A stretch of 64,000 nucleotides of DNA from Arthrobacter sp. ISL-48 (lineage in GTDB: Bacteria > Actinomycetota > Actinomycetes > Actinomycetales > Micrococcaceae): NCBI RefSeq assembly GCF_018613805.1, contig NZ_JAGGPL010000023.1, positions 1 through 64,000 of the forward strand, given 5' to 3'. Positions 48,233-57,179 of the stretch are shown here, piece after piece. The notes under the pieces were generated by a model. The model was not told the origin of the DNA. It ran no database searches and saw only the letters and a program-made list of their open reading frames with translations. The position numbers were made by a program, and so were the translations under genes. Positions within the stretch are counted from its first letter, which is position 1, and each line of letters starts with the position of its first letter.

Positions 48233-49119
48233 TGTCCACCACACTCCGCCCACGCCTCCTTCCGCCAGGGGGTCCTGTTTCCGGCTCCCGCCGCGCCGCC
48301 CGGGCAAGGCTGAACCGTGCCGTGGTGGTTGTCCTGCTGGCCTTGGCCACCGCGGTCATTCTGCTGCCCATCGCGATCATCGTCTTCACCGCCTTCAAGC
48401 CGGCAACGGAAGTCAATGCCTTCCCTCCCACGCTGGTCCCAGGCCAGTGGACGATGGAGAACTTCACCCGCATTTTCCAGGAACTGCCGTTCGTCCGCCT
48501 GATCGGAAACAGCTTCGCCTTTGCCGGCGGCGTTACCCTGTTGGCACTCCTGTTCGACTCCCTGGCCGCGTACGCCCTGGCCCGGATCGACTTCACCGGC
48601 AGACGGATGCTGCTCATCGCGATCATCGCCAGCCTGATGATCCCGTTCCAGGCAACCCTGGTTCCCGTGTATCAGCTGGCCAGCAACCTTGGCTGGGTTA
48701 ACACCTTCGCTGCCCTGATCATCCCGCGTGCCGCGGACGCCTTCGGAATCTTCTTCCTTCGGCAGTTCTTCCTGTCCCTTCCCCGGGACCTGGACAACGC
48801 GGCCCGCATCGACGGCGCCTCCGAGTGGCGCGTGTACTGGAACATCGTCCTGCCCAACGCCACCCCCGCAATCCTTACCCTGGGCGTGTTTGTCTTCGTC
48901 AATAACTGGAATGACCTGTTGTGGCCGCTCATTTTCACCACCGATAAGAACATGGGGACCCTCACGTCAGGGCTGACCCTCCTTACCGGCCCGGGCGGAA
49001 TAGTCCCCTACGGCGTCATGATGGCCGGTGCCCTTGTGGCCATCCTCCCCTTGGTCGCCGTCTTTATGTTTGTCCAGCGCCGCTTCATTGAAAGCGTCGC
49101 GACCACCGGATTGAAGTGA
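48232..49119 (+). CDS. ABC sugar transporter permease (MalG-like)
   Basis: 295 aa, six membrane helices. The EAA loop is LDNAARIDGASEWRVYWNIV-LP. The C-terminus (VALMFVQRRFIESVATTGLK, with VFMF before it) is the standard MalG-type end, FVQRxFVxGxxxGAVKG-like. Coupled to the preceding gene by a TGATG overlap and followed after seven bases by the GH1 gene. Confidence 0.93.
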   Translation: MSTTLRPRLLPPGGPVSGSRRAARARLNRAVVVVLLALATAVILLPIAIIVFTAFKPATEVNAFPPTLVPGQWTMENFTRIFQELPFVRLIGNSFAFAGGVTLLALLFDSLAAYALARIDFTGRRMLLIAIIASLMIPFQATLVPVYQLASNLGWVNTFAALIIPRAADAFGIFFLRQFFLSLPRDLDNAARIDGASEWRVYWNIVLPNATPAILTLGVFVFVNNWNDLLWPLIFTTDKNMGTLTSGLTLLTGPGGIVPYGVMMAGALVAILPLVAVFMFVQRRFIESVATTGLK

Positions 49120-49126
49120 GGTTTTA

Positions 49127-50398
49127 GTGAAATGGTTTGAAGACGGCCGCCTGCATTTCGGTCTCGGTATAGAGGACACATTCATCCCGCAGGAACGGCC
49201 CGGTGAGCGTTCCCTGGACGAATACGAGCTGATGCAGCACTACAGGTTTTGGCACCAGGACCTGGGACTGGCCAGGGAAGCAGGCGGGGAATTCCTCCGC
49301 TGGGGGATCCCCTGGTACCGGATCAACCCTGAACCGGGAACTTGGAAATGGGATTGGCTGGACAAGGTCATGGACCGCTTCGCCGAGCTCGGGCTCAAGC
49401 CTCTCGTGGACCTCATGCACTACGGCACCCCCACCTGGTTGGACAACCAGTTCCTGAACTCCAGCTACCCCGAACGGGTCGCCGAGTATTCCGCACGGGT
49501 CGCCGCCCGGTATGCCGACAGGGTGGTGGACTACACGCCGGTCAACGAACCCATGATTCACACCCTCTTCTCGGGAAAGTTTGGCCATTGGCCGCCATAC
49601 CTCTCAGGCGACGACGGCCTCGTTGCCCTCGTGCGCAACCTGTCCAAAGGCTTCGTCCTGGCGCAGCAGAACATGGCCGAAGTCCTGGGGGACCGCGCCA
49701 TCTTCACCCACGTGGACGCCGGGTTCCGGTTTGTCAGTGACTCTGCCACCGGCGAACACGAGGACGAAATCCGTCACCTCAAAGCACGTTCATATCTGGT
49801 CGAGGACCTCGTGACCGGGAAGGTGAACGCCGACCACGAACTGGCGCCCTGGCTCAGCCGTCATGGCATGAGCGACTATGACCTGAACTGGCACCAGAGC
49901 AACATTGTGCTGCCCGACGTCATGGGTGTGAACTACTACCCCCTTCACTCCACCGAGCTGCTGGTAAGTGGCAAGCCTGTACGCGGAGACATCGCAGATC
50001 CCCGCGCTGTCCGCAACGACTGGACCGAAGGCCTGGCCGATGTCCTGACTACCTACGGGCAGCGCTACGGCGCGCCGGTAGCCCTGACCGAAACCTGCCT
50101 CACCGGCTCGTATGCCCAGCGCCTCCAATGGCTGGACGCCTCCGTGGACTGCGTGCAGCAGCTGCGCTCCCAGGGGCAGAACATCGTGGGCTACACCTGG
50201 TGGCCAGTGACCGACATGTACGAATGGACTTACCGCTACGGCACGGAACCGCTGGAACACTACCGCCTGACCATGGGCCTTTGGGACCTCGTGCCGGACG
50301 AGATCGGGACGCTGCACCGGGTCAAAAACCCCGTCGCTGATCGTTTCCTGCACCACGCCTCAGCCGCCGTCGCACTTACCTCCTCCGGCATCCAGTAA
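49127..50398 (+). CDS. GH1-family glycosidase (beta-glucosidase-like)
   Basis: 423 aa from GTG 49127. GH1 (beta/alpha)8 barrel: the acid/base Glu is E141 in YTPVNEPMIH (the TxNEP motif) and the nucleophile is E322 in VALTETCLTG, where most GH1 members have TENG. Other conserved parts are EFLRWGIPWYRINPEPG and GYTWWPVTDMYEWTYRYGT. It is shorter than typical GH1 enzymes (about 450) and has no signal peptide, so it acts in the cytosol on the imported sugar. The changed TETC motif suggests a divergent subgroup with an unusual substrate. Confidence 0.88.
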   Translation: MKWFEDGRLHFGLGIEDTFIPQERPGERSLDEYELMQHYRFWHQDLGLAREAGGEFLRWGIPWYRINPEPGTWKWDWLDKVMDRFAELGLKPLVDLMHYGTPTWLDNQFLNSSYPERVAEYSARVAARYADRVVDYTPVNEPMIHTLFSGKFGHWPPYLSGDDGLVALVRNLSKGFVLAQQNMAEVLGDRAIFTHVDAGFRFVSDSATGEHEDEIRHLKARSYLVEDLVTGKVNADHELAPWLSRHGMSDYDLNWHQSNIVLPDVMGVNYYPLHSTELLVSGKPVRGDIADPRAVRNDWTEGLADVLTTYGQRYGAPVALTETCLTGSYAQRLQWLDASVDCVQQLRSQGQNIVGYTWWPVTDMYEWTYRYGTEPLEHYRLTMGLWDLVPDEIGTLHRVKNPVADRFLHHASAAVALTSSGIQ

Positions 50399-50422
50399 GC
50401 ACCCGGCGGTTCGGCAGCAAGC

Positions 50423-50452
50423 GGACGACGGCGGGAAGTCCCGCCGTCGTCC
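50423..50452 (+). terminator. Terminator of the importer/GH1 operon (shared hairpin type)
   Basis: GGACGACGGCGGG-AAGT-CCCGCCGTCGTCC, 13-bp perfect stem, 24 bases after the GH1 stop. Identical stem to 21801-21830. Confidence 0.88.
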
Positions 50453-50552
50453 CTGCGTCGCCACCGGGAAGGTAGGACTCCGGGTCCTAGGAAAAGCAGG
50501 GACAGGGAAACCTGCTGACAAGGCCAGCCAAGATGCGTAACGTCATGTGCAT

Positions 50553-50572
50553 GAACCGCATGAAAGCGGTTC
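50553..50572. promoter_or_regulatory. Palindrome upstream of the SDR/aldo-keto reductase operon
   Basis: GAACCGC-ATGAAA-GCGGTTC, perfect 7-6-7, 115 bases before the SDR start. GAAAGCGGTTC resembles LacI-type operator halves, so one of the LacI regulators may act here. Confidence 0.55.
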
Positions 50573-50687
50573 CCCGCTCGACTGTCCCACCGCTCCTATC
50601 GGCGGGAAGGGTGCCGACGTGGCCGTTCAATGCATGTTGGATGACAAGACGGATGCCGGGTCTGATGGATGTAGCAAGGGAGCGATC

Positions 50688-51560
50688 ATGAGAATTGCAG
50701 TGACCGGTGGAAGCGGCAAGCTGGGACGGCATGTGGTCCGCAGGCTCGTCCAGGACGGGCACCAGGTGCTGAACCTGGACCGTGCGGGGGAGAGGAATCC
50801 TGGGCTCGTCGTCGTCGATTTGCGTCATTACGGCCAGGTCCTGGACGTGTTGATGGGGCTGGACGACCGGCATAGCGGTTTCGATGCCGTCGTACACCTG
50901 GGCGCCATTCCCGCGCCGGGCATCGCTCCGGACGCGGCCACGTTCGAGAACAATATGCTCTCCACCTACAACGTGTTCCAGGCGGCGCGCCGGGCCGGTA
51001 TCAAGAAGGTGGTCTACGCCTCCAGCGAGACGGTGCTGGGACTGCCGTTCGACGTCGACCCTCCCTACATCCCCGTAGACGAGGAATACCCGGCCCGGCC
51101 GGAAAGCACCTATTCGCTGGTGAAGCACCTGGAGGAGCAGATGGCGGTGGAACTGACGCGCTGGGACCCCGGTCTGAGCATCACGGGTCTGCGGTTCTCC
51201 AACGTGATGGACGCCGAGGACTATGAACGGTTCCCGTCGTTCGACGCGGATCCCATGCTGCGCAAGTGGAATTTGTGGGGGTACATCGATGGCCGGGACG
51301 GCGCACAGGCGGTAGTCCGGGCCCTGGAGAACGGAAAGCCCGGGTTCGAGGCGTTCATCATCGCGAACGCGGACACGGTCATGAGCCGTTCCAGTGCCAG
51401 CCTCGCCGCCGAGGTGTTTCCCGCCGTCAAGGTGATCAAGGACCTGGGCGAACACGAGACCATGCTCTCCATCGACAAAGCCAGGCGGCTGCTGGGCTTT
51501 GAGCCCGAACACACCTGGCGCACCTACCACCCCGGCAGAAACACCCCTACCGAAGACTGA
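50688..51560 (+). CDS. NAD-dependent epimerase/dehydratase-family (extended SDR)
   Basis: 290 aa from ATG 50688 with GGGAG upstream. MRIAVTGGSGKLGRHVVRRL is the glycine motif, DAVVHLGAIPAPG follows the fourth strand, YASSETVLGLPF holds the catalytic Ser, and STYSLVKHLEEQM the YxxxK pair. It resembles uronate dehydrogenases and UDP-sugar epimerase-like proteins linked to sugar catabolism. It is followed after eight bases by an aldo/keto reductase, so the two probably act on the same sugar or its acid. Confidence 0.88.
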   Translation: MRIAVTGGSGKLGRHVVRRLVQDGHQVLNLDRAGERNPGLVVVDLRHYGQVLDVLMGLDDRHSGFDAVVHLGAIPAPGIAPDAATFENNMLSTYNVFQAARRAGIKKVVYASSETVLGLPFDVDPPYIPVDEEYPARPESTYSLVKHLEEQMAVELTRWDPGLSITGLRFSNVMDAEDYERFPSFDADPMLRKWNLWGYIDGRDGAQAVVRALENGKPGFEAFIIANADTVMSRSSASLAAEVFPAVKVIKDLGEHETMLSIDKARRLLGFEPEHTWRTYHPGRNTPTED

Positions 51561-51568
51561 GGAGCATC

Positions 51569-52600
51569 ATGCAGTACCGAACACTGGGCAACAGCGGCGC
51601 CGTGGTTTCACATTACGCGCTCGGCACCATGACATTCGGGGCGGAAGCCACCGAGGAAACGTCCCACGCGATCCTGGATGAATATCTTGCCGCCGGCGGC
51701 AACTTCATCGACACGGCAGATGTTTACAGCGCCGGCGTATCTGAGGAGATCATCGGACGGTGGCTCGCGCAGCGGCCCGAAGCCAAGGACCGGGTAGTAC
51801 TGGCTACCAAGGGCCGCTTTCCGATGGGTGCCGCCCCGAACGACGTCGGCACGTCCCGCCGTCACCTGGTCCGGGCGCTGGATGATTCCCTCCGGCGCCT
51901 GGGTGTGGAGCAGATTGACCTCTATCAGATGCACGCGTGGGACCCCATCACGCCGCTGGAGGAGACGCTCCGCTTCCTGCACGACTCGGTCAGCAACGGT
52001 AAGATCGCCTATTACGGGTTCTCCAACTTCCTGGGCTGGCAGCTGACCAAGGCGGTTCACCTGGCCAAGGCCCACGGCTGGAGCGCCCCCGTAACCCTGC
52101 AGCCGCAGTACAGCCTGCTGGTCCGCGAAATTGAGTGGGAGATCGTCCCGGCCTCGCTGGATGCCAGCGTTGGCCTGCTGCCCTGGTCGCCTCTGGGCGG
52201 CGGCTGGCTGTCTGGCAAGTACAAGCGCGACGAACCTCCAGCCGGTGCCACCCGGCTCGGTGAGAATCCACAGCGCGGCATGGAAGCGTGGCAGGCCCGC
52301 AACGACGACCCACGCACCTGGGATGTCATCGGAACGTTGGAAAAGATTGCCGCCGACCACGGAGTGAGTGCCTCGCAGGTGGCACTGGCCTGGCTGGCGG
52401 ACCGGCCAGCGGTGACGTCCGTGATTCTCGGCGCACGCAACCTCGAACAGTTGGCGGACAACCTTGCCGCTGCGGAGCTTGAACTGACCCCCGAGGAAAC
52501 TGAACGGCTGACCACGGCCAGCCAGCCGCGCGTCGGGGTCTATCCCTACGGACCCAAGGCGATTGAACAGCGCAGCCGGAAGATTGAAGGCGGCCGGTAG
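51569..52600 (+). CDS. Aldo/keto reductase
   Basis: 343 aa from ATG 51569 with GAGGAG upstream. AKR fold: FGAEATEETSHAILDEYLAA, NFIDTADVYSAGVSEEIIG (catalytic Asp and Tyr), VLATKGRF (Lys), YQMHAWDP (His), then the NADP segment YGFSNFLGWQLTKAV and SVILGARNLEQLADNL. It belongs to the YajO/Tas-like group acting on sugars or aldehydes. Co-transcribed with the SDR and ended by a hairpin. Confidence 0.93.
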   Translation: MQYRTLGNSGAVVSHYALGTMTFGAEATEETSHAILDEYLAAGGNFIDTADVYSAGVSEEIIGRWLAQRPEAKDRVVLATKGRFPMGAAPNDVGTSRRHLVRALDDSLRRLGVEQIDLYQMHAWDPITPLEETLRFLHDSVSNGKIAYYGFSNFLGWQLTKAVHLAKAHGWSAPVTLQPQYSLLVREIEWEIVPASLDASVGLLPWSPLGGGWLSGKYKRDEPPAGATRLGENPQRGMEAWQARNDDPRTWDVIGTLEKIAADHGVSASQVALAWLADRPAVTSVILGARNLEQLADNLAAAELELTPEETERLTTASQPRVGVYPYGPKAIEQRSRKIEGGR

Positions 52601-52628
52601 CGTCCGAGCCCGACAAGTAAATAGAGGA

Positions 52629-52666
52629 AAGCGGACGACGGCGGCAGGTGCCGGCGTCGTCCGCTT
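52629..52666 (+). terminator. Terminator of the SDR/aldo-keto reductase operon
   Basis: AAGCGGACGACGGCGGCA and GCCGGCGTCGTCCGCTT pair over 17 bp with one mismatch. Same hairpin type as 21801, 50423 and 61320. Confidence 0.85.
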
Positions 52667-52675
52667 GTTCCGTTC

Positions 52676-52887
52676 CTAGCGGGTGACATCCTCGAAGGTG
52701 GCGCCCTGAGGCGCGTTCCGGTTGAGGCTCACAGTAAAAGTGTTGGGCCCGCTGCGGGTGACTGCGATGCCGCATTTTGCTGCTTTGGCCCGGGGGAAAG
52801 GTCTTGCACGGCCGTCTCGATGGTGTGGTCAATTGCTGACCGGTCCCAGATTTTCAGCGTCACGGAGTCGGTGGTTTCAAACGTCAT
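52676..52887 (-). pseudogene. Small conserved actinobacterial protein with a frameshift
   Basis: ATG 52887 opens FETTDSVTLKIWDRSAIDHT then IETAVQDLSPG. The rest of the same protein, AKAAKCGIAVTRSGPNTFTV then SLNRNAPQGATFEDVTR, is in another frame and ends at TAG 52676-52678. The total is 212 bases, not a multiple of three; the slip lies in the run CCCGGGGGAAAGG near 52790-52802. The joined protein would be about 70 aa and resembles small Arthrobacter proteins ending in TFEDVTR/TYEDVTW. It may be a true mutation or a homopolymer sequencing error. Confidence 0.65.
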
Positions 52888-53053
52888 TGTCAGTACTTTC
52901 ACTCATACAGCTGACGGCCCCGAGTCGTCATTGCAGGGGTCGCATCCTCGTCGGTGAGGATTGCTGGTTTGGGTAGCGTGGAAACGTATTCCCTTGCTTA
53001 TGGTTCATGCTGGCCAGCGACGTTTGCAACTTATTAGGCCCGACTGTGACCGA

Positions 53054-53350
53054 TTACACCTTCCAGCCCGGTCGCTTTTCGGGGGCCAGCGCGTAGAACG
53101 GCGTGAACCCGCCCCTGGCTCCGGGGGAGGTATCGGAACGGACAATCGACGCCGTCTCCAGCGCCGCCAGGTGGTACCTGACGCAGTCCCGCGAGGAACC
53201 GACGCCGTTGCTGATGTCGGCTACTTTGCTCGCGCCGTTGCGTGCCAGGTAGTCGATGATTTCTGTTCTGATCGGTGTGCTTCGTCCTTTTTCGCTGCGG
53301 CCGGGGCGGTGCACCGCCAGCGGTTTCTTCAGCTCGAAGTCGGTGGTCAT
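53054..53350 (-). CDS. Small winged-helix (ArsR-like) regulator (98 aa)
   Basis: ATG 53350. After a basic N-terminus, TPIRTEIIDYLARNGASKVA, DISNGVGSSRDCVRYHLAAL and ETASIVRSDTSP form a winged helix-turn-helix like ArsR/DeoR-type repressors; GFTPFYALAP closes the wing. There is no metal-binding pair or ligand domain. It stands 70 bases downstream of the symporter gene on the same strand; the regulatory target is not evident. Confidence 0.75.
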   Translation of the reverse strand: MTTDFELKKPLAVHRPGRSEKGRSTPIRTEIIDYLARNGASKVADISNGVGSSRDCVRYHLAALETASIVRSDTSPGARGGFTPFYALAPEKRPGWKV

Positions 53351-53419
53351 TTCAATGGCCTTTCATCCGGGGTGAGGGGTAAATCGGCTGATCATTGGTT
53401 GATGCCGGGTGGGACCAGG

Positions 53420-54721
53420 TCAGTGCATCGCGACACGCTCAGGCTCCCTGCTGCCTTCGGTGTCTTGTGCGTCGTGACCGGCAGCCGCCGGTGACGCCGG
53501 GACCAGGGAGGAAGCCTGGTCATGGTTCCGCCCAATGACGGCGGTGGCAATGGCGTTTCCCAGGATGTTGGTGGCGGTTCGGCCCATATCCAGGAGCTGG
53601 TCGATCACCAGGAGAACGCCAATGCCCGCAGCCGGGATACCGAAGGCAGGGACCACGGCGGCCACGACGACGAGCGAACCGCGGGGTACGCCTGCCATGC
53701 CTTTGCTGCTGAGCAGCAGCATGGCGGTCATGGCGATCTGCTGGCCAAGGTCCATGTCGATGCCGTAGGCGTTCAAGAGGAAGACGGATGCGAACGTCAT
53801 GTACATCATGGAACCGTCCACGTTGAAGGAGTAACCCAAGGGGAGCACGAAACCGGTGGTGCGCTTCTCGATGCCGAACCTGGTCAAACCCTCAATGAGC
53901 TTGGGCAGGGCGGCTTCGCTACTGGAGGTGGCGAAGGCGATGACCATGGGTTCACGCACGATCCGGACCAGGCGGAACGCCGCCCGTCCGAGGAACGCAA
54001 CAGCGACGGCGATCATGAGGACCCACAGCGCCGAGAGGGACACGTAGAACCCGCCGATGAAGGACGCATAGGTGGCAAACGCATCGAGCCCCTGGGATGT
54101 GAACGCGGCCGCGATGCCCGCGAAAACGCCCACGGGTGCTGCCAGCATCACGTACCCGGTGACCTTGAGCATGACGCCCATGAGTTCATCGATGGCATCC
54201 GCAATGGAGGAGCGGCGCTTCTTCCGCAGATTCAGCAATGCGATGCCAAAGAGCGCGCCGAAGACGAGGATCTGAAGGGGATTGTTCGCCGTCAGGGCAG
54301 CGAAAACGCTGGTGGGGATGATGTGGGTGAAGAACTCCGCGTAATCGAGGGCTTTCGTTTCCACCCCCGAGTCCCCGCCGGGTACCAGGTGCAGGCCGGC
54401 ACCAACGTTGAGCACATGGGCCGTGATGAAGCCGAAGGCGCCCACCAGGACTGAGGCGGACAAGAACCATATCATCGAGCGGCCGAAGAGCTTGCCCACT
54501 CCGGCTGATTTCGCAGCTCCCGCGATGCCCGAAACGAGGGTGGCAAAGATCAGCGGGGCGATAATCATCTTGATCAGGTTCAGGAACATATGGGTCACTG
54601 TGTCGAGGACCGTAACCACTGATCCGCGGGCTTCCAGCGGGAGCAGCCAGTGGAACAGCAGACCGCTGATGATTCCGAACAGGAGCGCTGCCAGAATCCA
54701 CATGGTTGATTTGTTTTTCAT
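53420..54721 (-). CDS. Dicarboxylate/amino acid:cation symporter (DAACS family)
   Basis: 433 aa from ATG 54721, with AAGGATGG upstream; 54757 is an upstream alternative. Eight helices and two re-entrant loops typical of GltP/DctA: MIIAPLIFATLVSGIAG in the fourth segment, ATSSSEAALPKLIEGLTRFG (the SSS-like hairpin loop), PLGYSFNVDGSMMYM (the NMDGT-like sodium/substrate motif, here NVDGS) and DQLLDMGRTATNILGNAIAT. It imports aspartate, glutamate or C4 acids. Located downstream of the aspartase gene on the same strand, so it supplies or exchanges aspartate and fumarate. Confidence 0.92.
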   Translation of the reverse strand: MKNKSTMWILAALLFGIISGLLFHWLLPLEARGSVVTVLDTVTHMFLNLIKMIIAPLIFATLVSGIAGAAKSAGVGKLFGRSMIWFLSASVLVGAFGFITAHVLNVGAGLHLVPGGDSGVETKALDYAEFFTHIIPTSVFAALTANNPLQILVFGALFGIALLNLRKKRRSSIADAIDELMGVMLKVTGYVMLAAPVGVFAGIAAAFTSQGLDAFATYASFIGGFYVSLSALWVLMIAVAVAFLGRAAFRLVRIVREPMVIAFATSSSEAALPKLIEGLTRFGIEKRTTGFVLPLGYSFNVDGSMMYMTFASVFLLNAYGIDMDLGQQIAMTAMLLLSSKGMAGVPRGSLVVVAAVVPAFGIPAAGIGVLLVIDQLLDMGRTATNILGNAIATAVIGRNHDQASSLVPASPAAAGHDAQDTEGSREPERVAMH

Positions 54722-54799
54722 GGTCCATCCTTGGGTAGGTGCGGAAGATTTGGGCACGACGGTGTGCCCCTGCTCCCTTGAGTGGGCTGGGTATGGCTG

Positions 54800-56260
54800 C
54801 TAGGGCTGGGGGTTTTGTTTGGTGAGGTTTGCGAGGCGTTGGGGGCTGAGGAGTTCTTGGAGTTGCGTGGCGGTGAGCAGTCCGTGTTCGAGGACGAGTT
54901 CGGCGACGCCTTTGCCGGTGGCGAGTGCTTCCTGGGCGATGGCGGTGGCCGTGGTGTAGCCCAGGTGGGGGTTTAGTGCGGTGACGAGGCCGATGGATTG
55001 TTCGACGGTGAGGCGCAGGTGTTCGGTGTTGGCGGTGATGCCCTGGATGCAGCGTTTGGTGAGGGTGCGGCAGGCTGCTTCGAGGTGGGAGATGCTCTTG
55101 TGGAGGCTGTGGACGATGATGGGTTCGAAGGCGTTGAGTTGGAGTTGGCCGGCTTCGGCGGCCATGGTGATGGTGACGTCGTTGCCGATGACTTCGTAGG
55201 CGACCTGGGAGACGACTTCGGGGATGACCGGGTTGATTTTGCCGGGCATGATGGAGGAGCCGGACTGGACGGCGGGCAGGTTGATTTCGCCGAATCCGGC
55301 GCGGGGGCCGGAGGAGAGCAGGCGCAGGTCGTTGCAGATTTTGGAGAGTTTCACGGCGACGCGTTTGAGGACGCCGGAGAGGTGCACGAACGCGCCGACG
55401 TCCTGGGTGGCTTCGATCAGGTCCGGGGCGGTGACCAGGGGCAGGCCGGTGATCTCGGCGAGGTGGCGGCAGGCGGTGGCGGCGTAGCCGGGCGGGGCGT
55501 TCAGGCCGGTGCCGATGGCGGTGGCGCCGAGGTTGATTTCGTGGATGAGGACTTCGGCTTCGGCGAGCCGGAGCCGGTCTTCGCCGATGGTGATGGCGTA
55601 GGTGCCGAATTCCTGGCCCAGGGTCATGGGCACGGCGTCCTGGAGCTGGGTGCGGCCCATTTTGACGACGGTGCGGAACTCGGCGGCTTTCGCGGCGCAG
55701 GCTTCTTCGAGTTCTGCCAGGGCGGCGAGGAGCTCTTTGATCCCGAAGATCGTGGCGAGTTTCACGGCGGTGGGGTAGACGTCGTTGGTGGATTGGGAGA
55801 GGTTGACGTGGTCGTTGGGGTGCAGGCGGGCGTAGTCGCCTTTGGGGTGGCCAAGGATTTGCAGGGCGCGGTTGGCGATGACCTCGTTGGTGTTCATGTT
55901 CGAGGAGGTCCCGGCGCCGCCCTGGATGACGTCCACGACGAACTCGGCGCTGAGTTTGCCGTCGATGACGTCCTGGCAGGCCTGTTCGATCGCGGTGGCG
56001 CGTCCGGCGTCCAGGAGCCCGAGTTCGCGGTTGGTGCGGGCGGCTGCTTGTTTCACGGCGGCCAGGCCGCGGACCAGGTGCATGTTCGAGGCCAGCGGCT
56101 GGCCCGTGATCGGGAAATTCTCCACCGCGCGCAGGGTATGCACGCCCCAGTACGCGTCGGCCGGGACCTCACGGTCACCGAGCAGATCATGTTCAGAACG
56201 CGTCCCGGCCTGGTTGCCCGCCGGACTACTGGCGGCGCTGGCGGTATTAGTTATGGTCAT
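54800..56260 (-). CDS. aspA: Aspartate ammonia-lyase
   Basis: 486 aa from ATG 56260. Converts aspartate to fumarate and ammonia. The superfamily signature GSSIMPGKINPVIPE (flexible serine loop) is intact, as are GGAGTSSNMNTNEVIANRAL, NDHVNLSQSTNDVYPTAV and GRTQLQDAVPMTLGQEF. Length is normal (about 470-485). It is transcribed ahead of the symporter gene, after the GntR regulator on the same strand, forming an aspartate-utilisation unit. Confidence 0.94.
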   Translation of the reverse strand: MTITNTASAASSPAGNQAGTRSEHDLLGDREVPADAYWGVHTLRAVENFPITGQPLASNMHLVRGLAAVKQAAARTNRELGLLDAGRATAIEQACQDVIDGKLSAEFVVDVIQGGAGTSSNMNTNEVIANRALQILGHPKGDYARLHPNDHVNLSQSTNDVYPTAVKLATIFGIKELLAALAELEEACAAKAAEFRTVVKMGRTQLQDAVPMTLGQEFGTYAITIGEDRLRLAEAEVLIHEINLGATAIGTGLNAPPGYAATACRHLAEITGLPLVTAPDLIEATQDVGAFVHLSGVLKRVAVKLSKICNDLRLLSSGPRAGFGEINLPAVQSGSSIMPGKINPVIPEVVSQVAYEVIGNDVTITMAAEAGQLQLNAFEPIIVHSLHKSISHLEAACRTLTKRCIQGITANTEHLRLTVEQSIGLVTALNPHLGYTTATAIAQEALATGKGVAELVLEHGLLTATQLQELLSPQRLANLTKQNPQP

Positions 56261-56400
56261 GGGGTCCTCACAGGGCTTCGTTGACGGGTTTGGACAGGAA
56301 AAGGCATGGGAGTTCTATGTCAGGGTGTTCCGTGGCAAGGAAGTTGCACGGTATTCTGCGGACGGTGACGCGCCCGATTGTTAGCCCGGGGGTCTAAAAG

Positions 56401-57150
56401 TCAGCCAGTATGGCCGGCTTTGGACGCTTTGCCCGGGACGATTGTGCCCAGGGCGCACTCCACGCCGTGCAAATGCATGGTCATGGCCCGGGATGCGTCT
56501 TCGGCTGAACCGCGCTCAATGGCATCGAAAATACGGGCATGTTCGTCGCCCGATTCCTTTCGCCGGTCGGCCACCAGGTTAAGGGTGTTCGACTGGTTTG
56601 CCATGGCTTCACAGATGTCTGAGAGGAATGTTTCGAAGACACCGTTACCGCTGCACCGGGCGACGGTCATGTGGAACTCGGTGTTCAGGAGCACCCACTG
56701 CTGGATATTGTCCTCCTCCGACATTTCGCGAAGGATTTCCCGCAGGGCTTCCAGGTCTTCACTGCTGCGGCGTTGCGCGGCAAGGGCTGCGGCAGGAACT
56801 TCCACGTGGGGGCGCGCCTCCACAAGGGCGCTGGCGGAGTATTTGCCGAGTTTGAGGTCGTGGGCGACCTTGTCTGCGATGACGAAGGTTCCCTTGCCTG
56901 TATACGTCGCGGTGAGTCCCAAGGCGGTGCAGGAACGCAGCGCCTCCCTGACCATTGTCCGGCTCACGCCGTACTGCCGGGCGAGCGTGGCCTCCGAGTC
57001 AAGGCGGGTGCCGACGGGGATCTTTCCGCCTTCTATCGCGCCCCGCAGCGACGCGAAAACCTGCTCCGCCGCACCAACGCGCACCACGCGGTCTTGTCTA
57101 GCTGTCCAGCTGTCCAACAGGTCCATGAGAGCGACTATGGCATCAGTCAC
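56401..57150 (-). CDS. GntR-family (FadR/FCD) regulator of the aspartate genes
   Basis: About 249 aa from ATG 57150; ATG 57126 is an alternative. Helix-turn-helix: QVFASLRGAIEGGKIPVGTR, LARQYGVSRTMVREALRSCT, TATYTGKGTFVIAD. The FCD ligand domain (LLNTEFHMTVARCSGN, ESGDEHARIFDAIERG, MTMHLHGVE) keeps the metal-binding Asp/His set. It lies 140 bases upstream of aspA and probably controls aspA and the symporter in response to an organic acid such as aspartate or fumarate. Confidence 0.88.
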   Translation of the reverse strand: MTDAIVALMDLLDSWTARQDRVVRVGAAEQVFASLRGAIEGGKIPVGTRLDSEATLARQYGVSRTMVREALRSCTALGLTATYTGKGTFVIADKVAHDLKLGKYSASALVEARPHVEVPAAALAAQRRSSEDLEALREILREMSEEDNIQQWVLLNTEFHMTVARCSGNGVFETFLSDICEAMANQSNTLNLVADRRKESGDEHARIFDAIERGSAEDASRAMTMHLHGVECALGTIVPGKASKAGHTG

Positions 57151-57179
57151 ATGCTTCTGTCAAAATTGCGACGGCTTCA

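Noticed and set aside
53522..54454. Plus-strand open frame of 310 codons, His/Glu/Gly-rich
   Set aside because: Antisense of the dicarboxylate symporter; a high-GC codon shadow.
54998..56284. Long plus-strand open frame of 428 codons
   Set aside because: It is the exact antisense of aspA. Its Gly/Asp/Val-rich, low-complexity translation has no domain, while the minus strand encodes a perfect aspartase.
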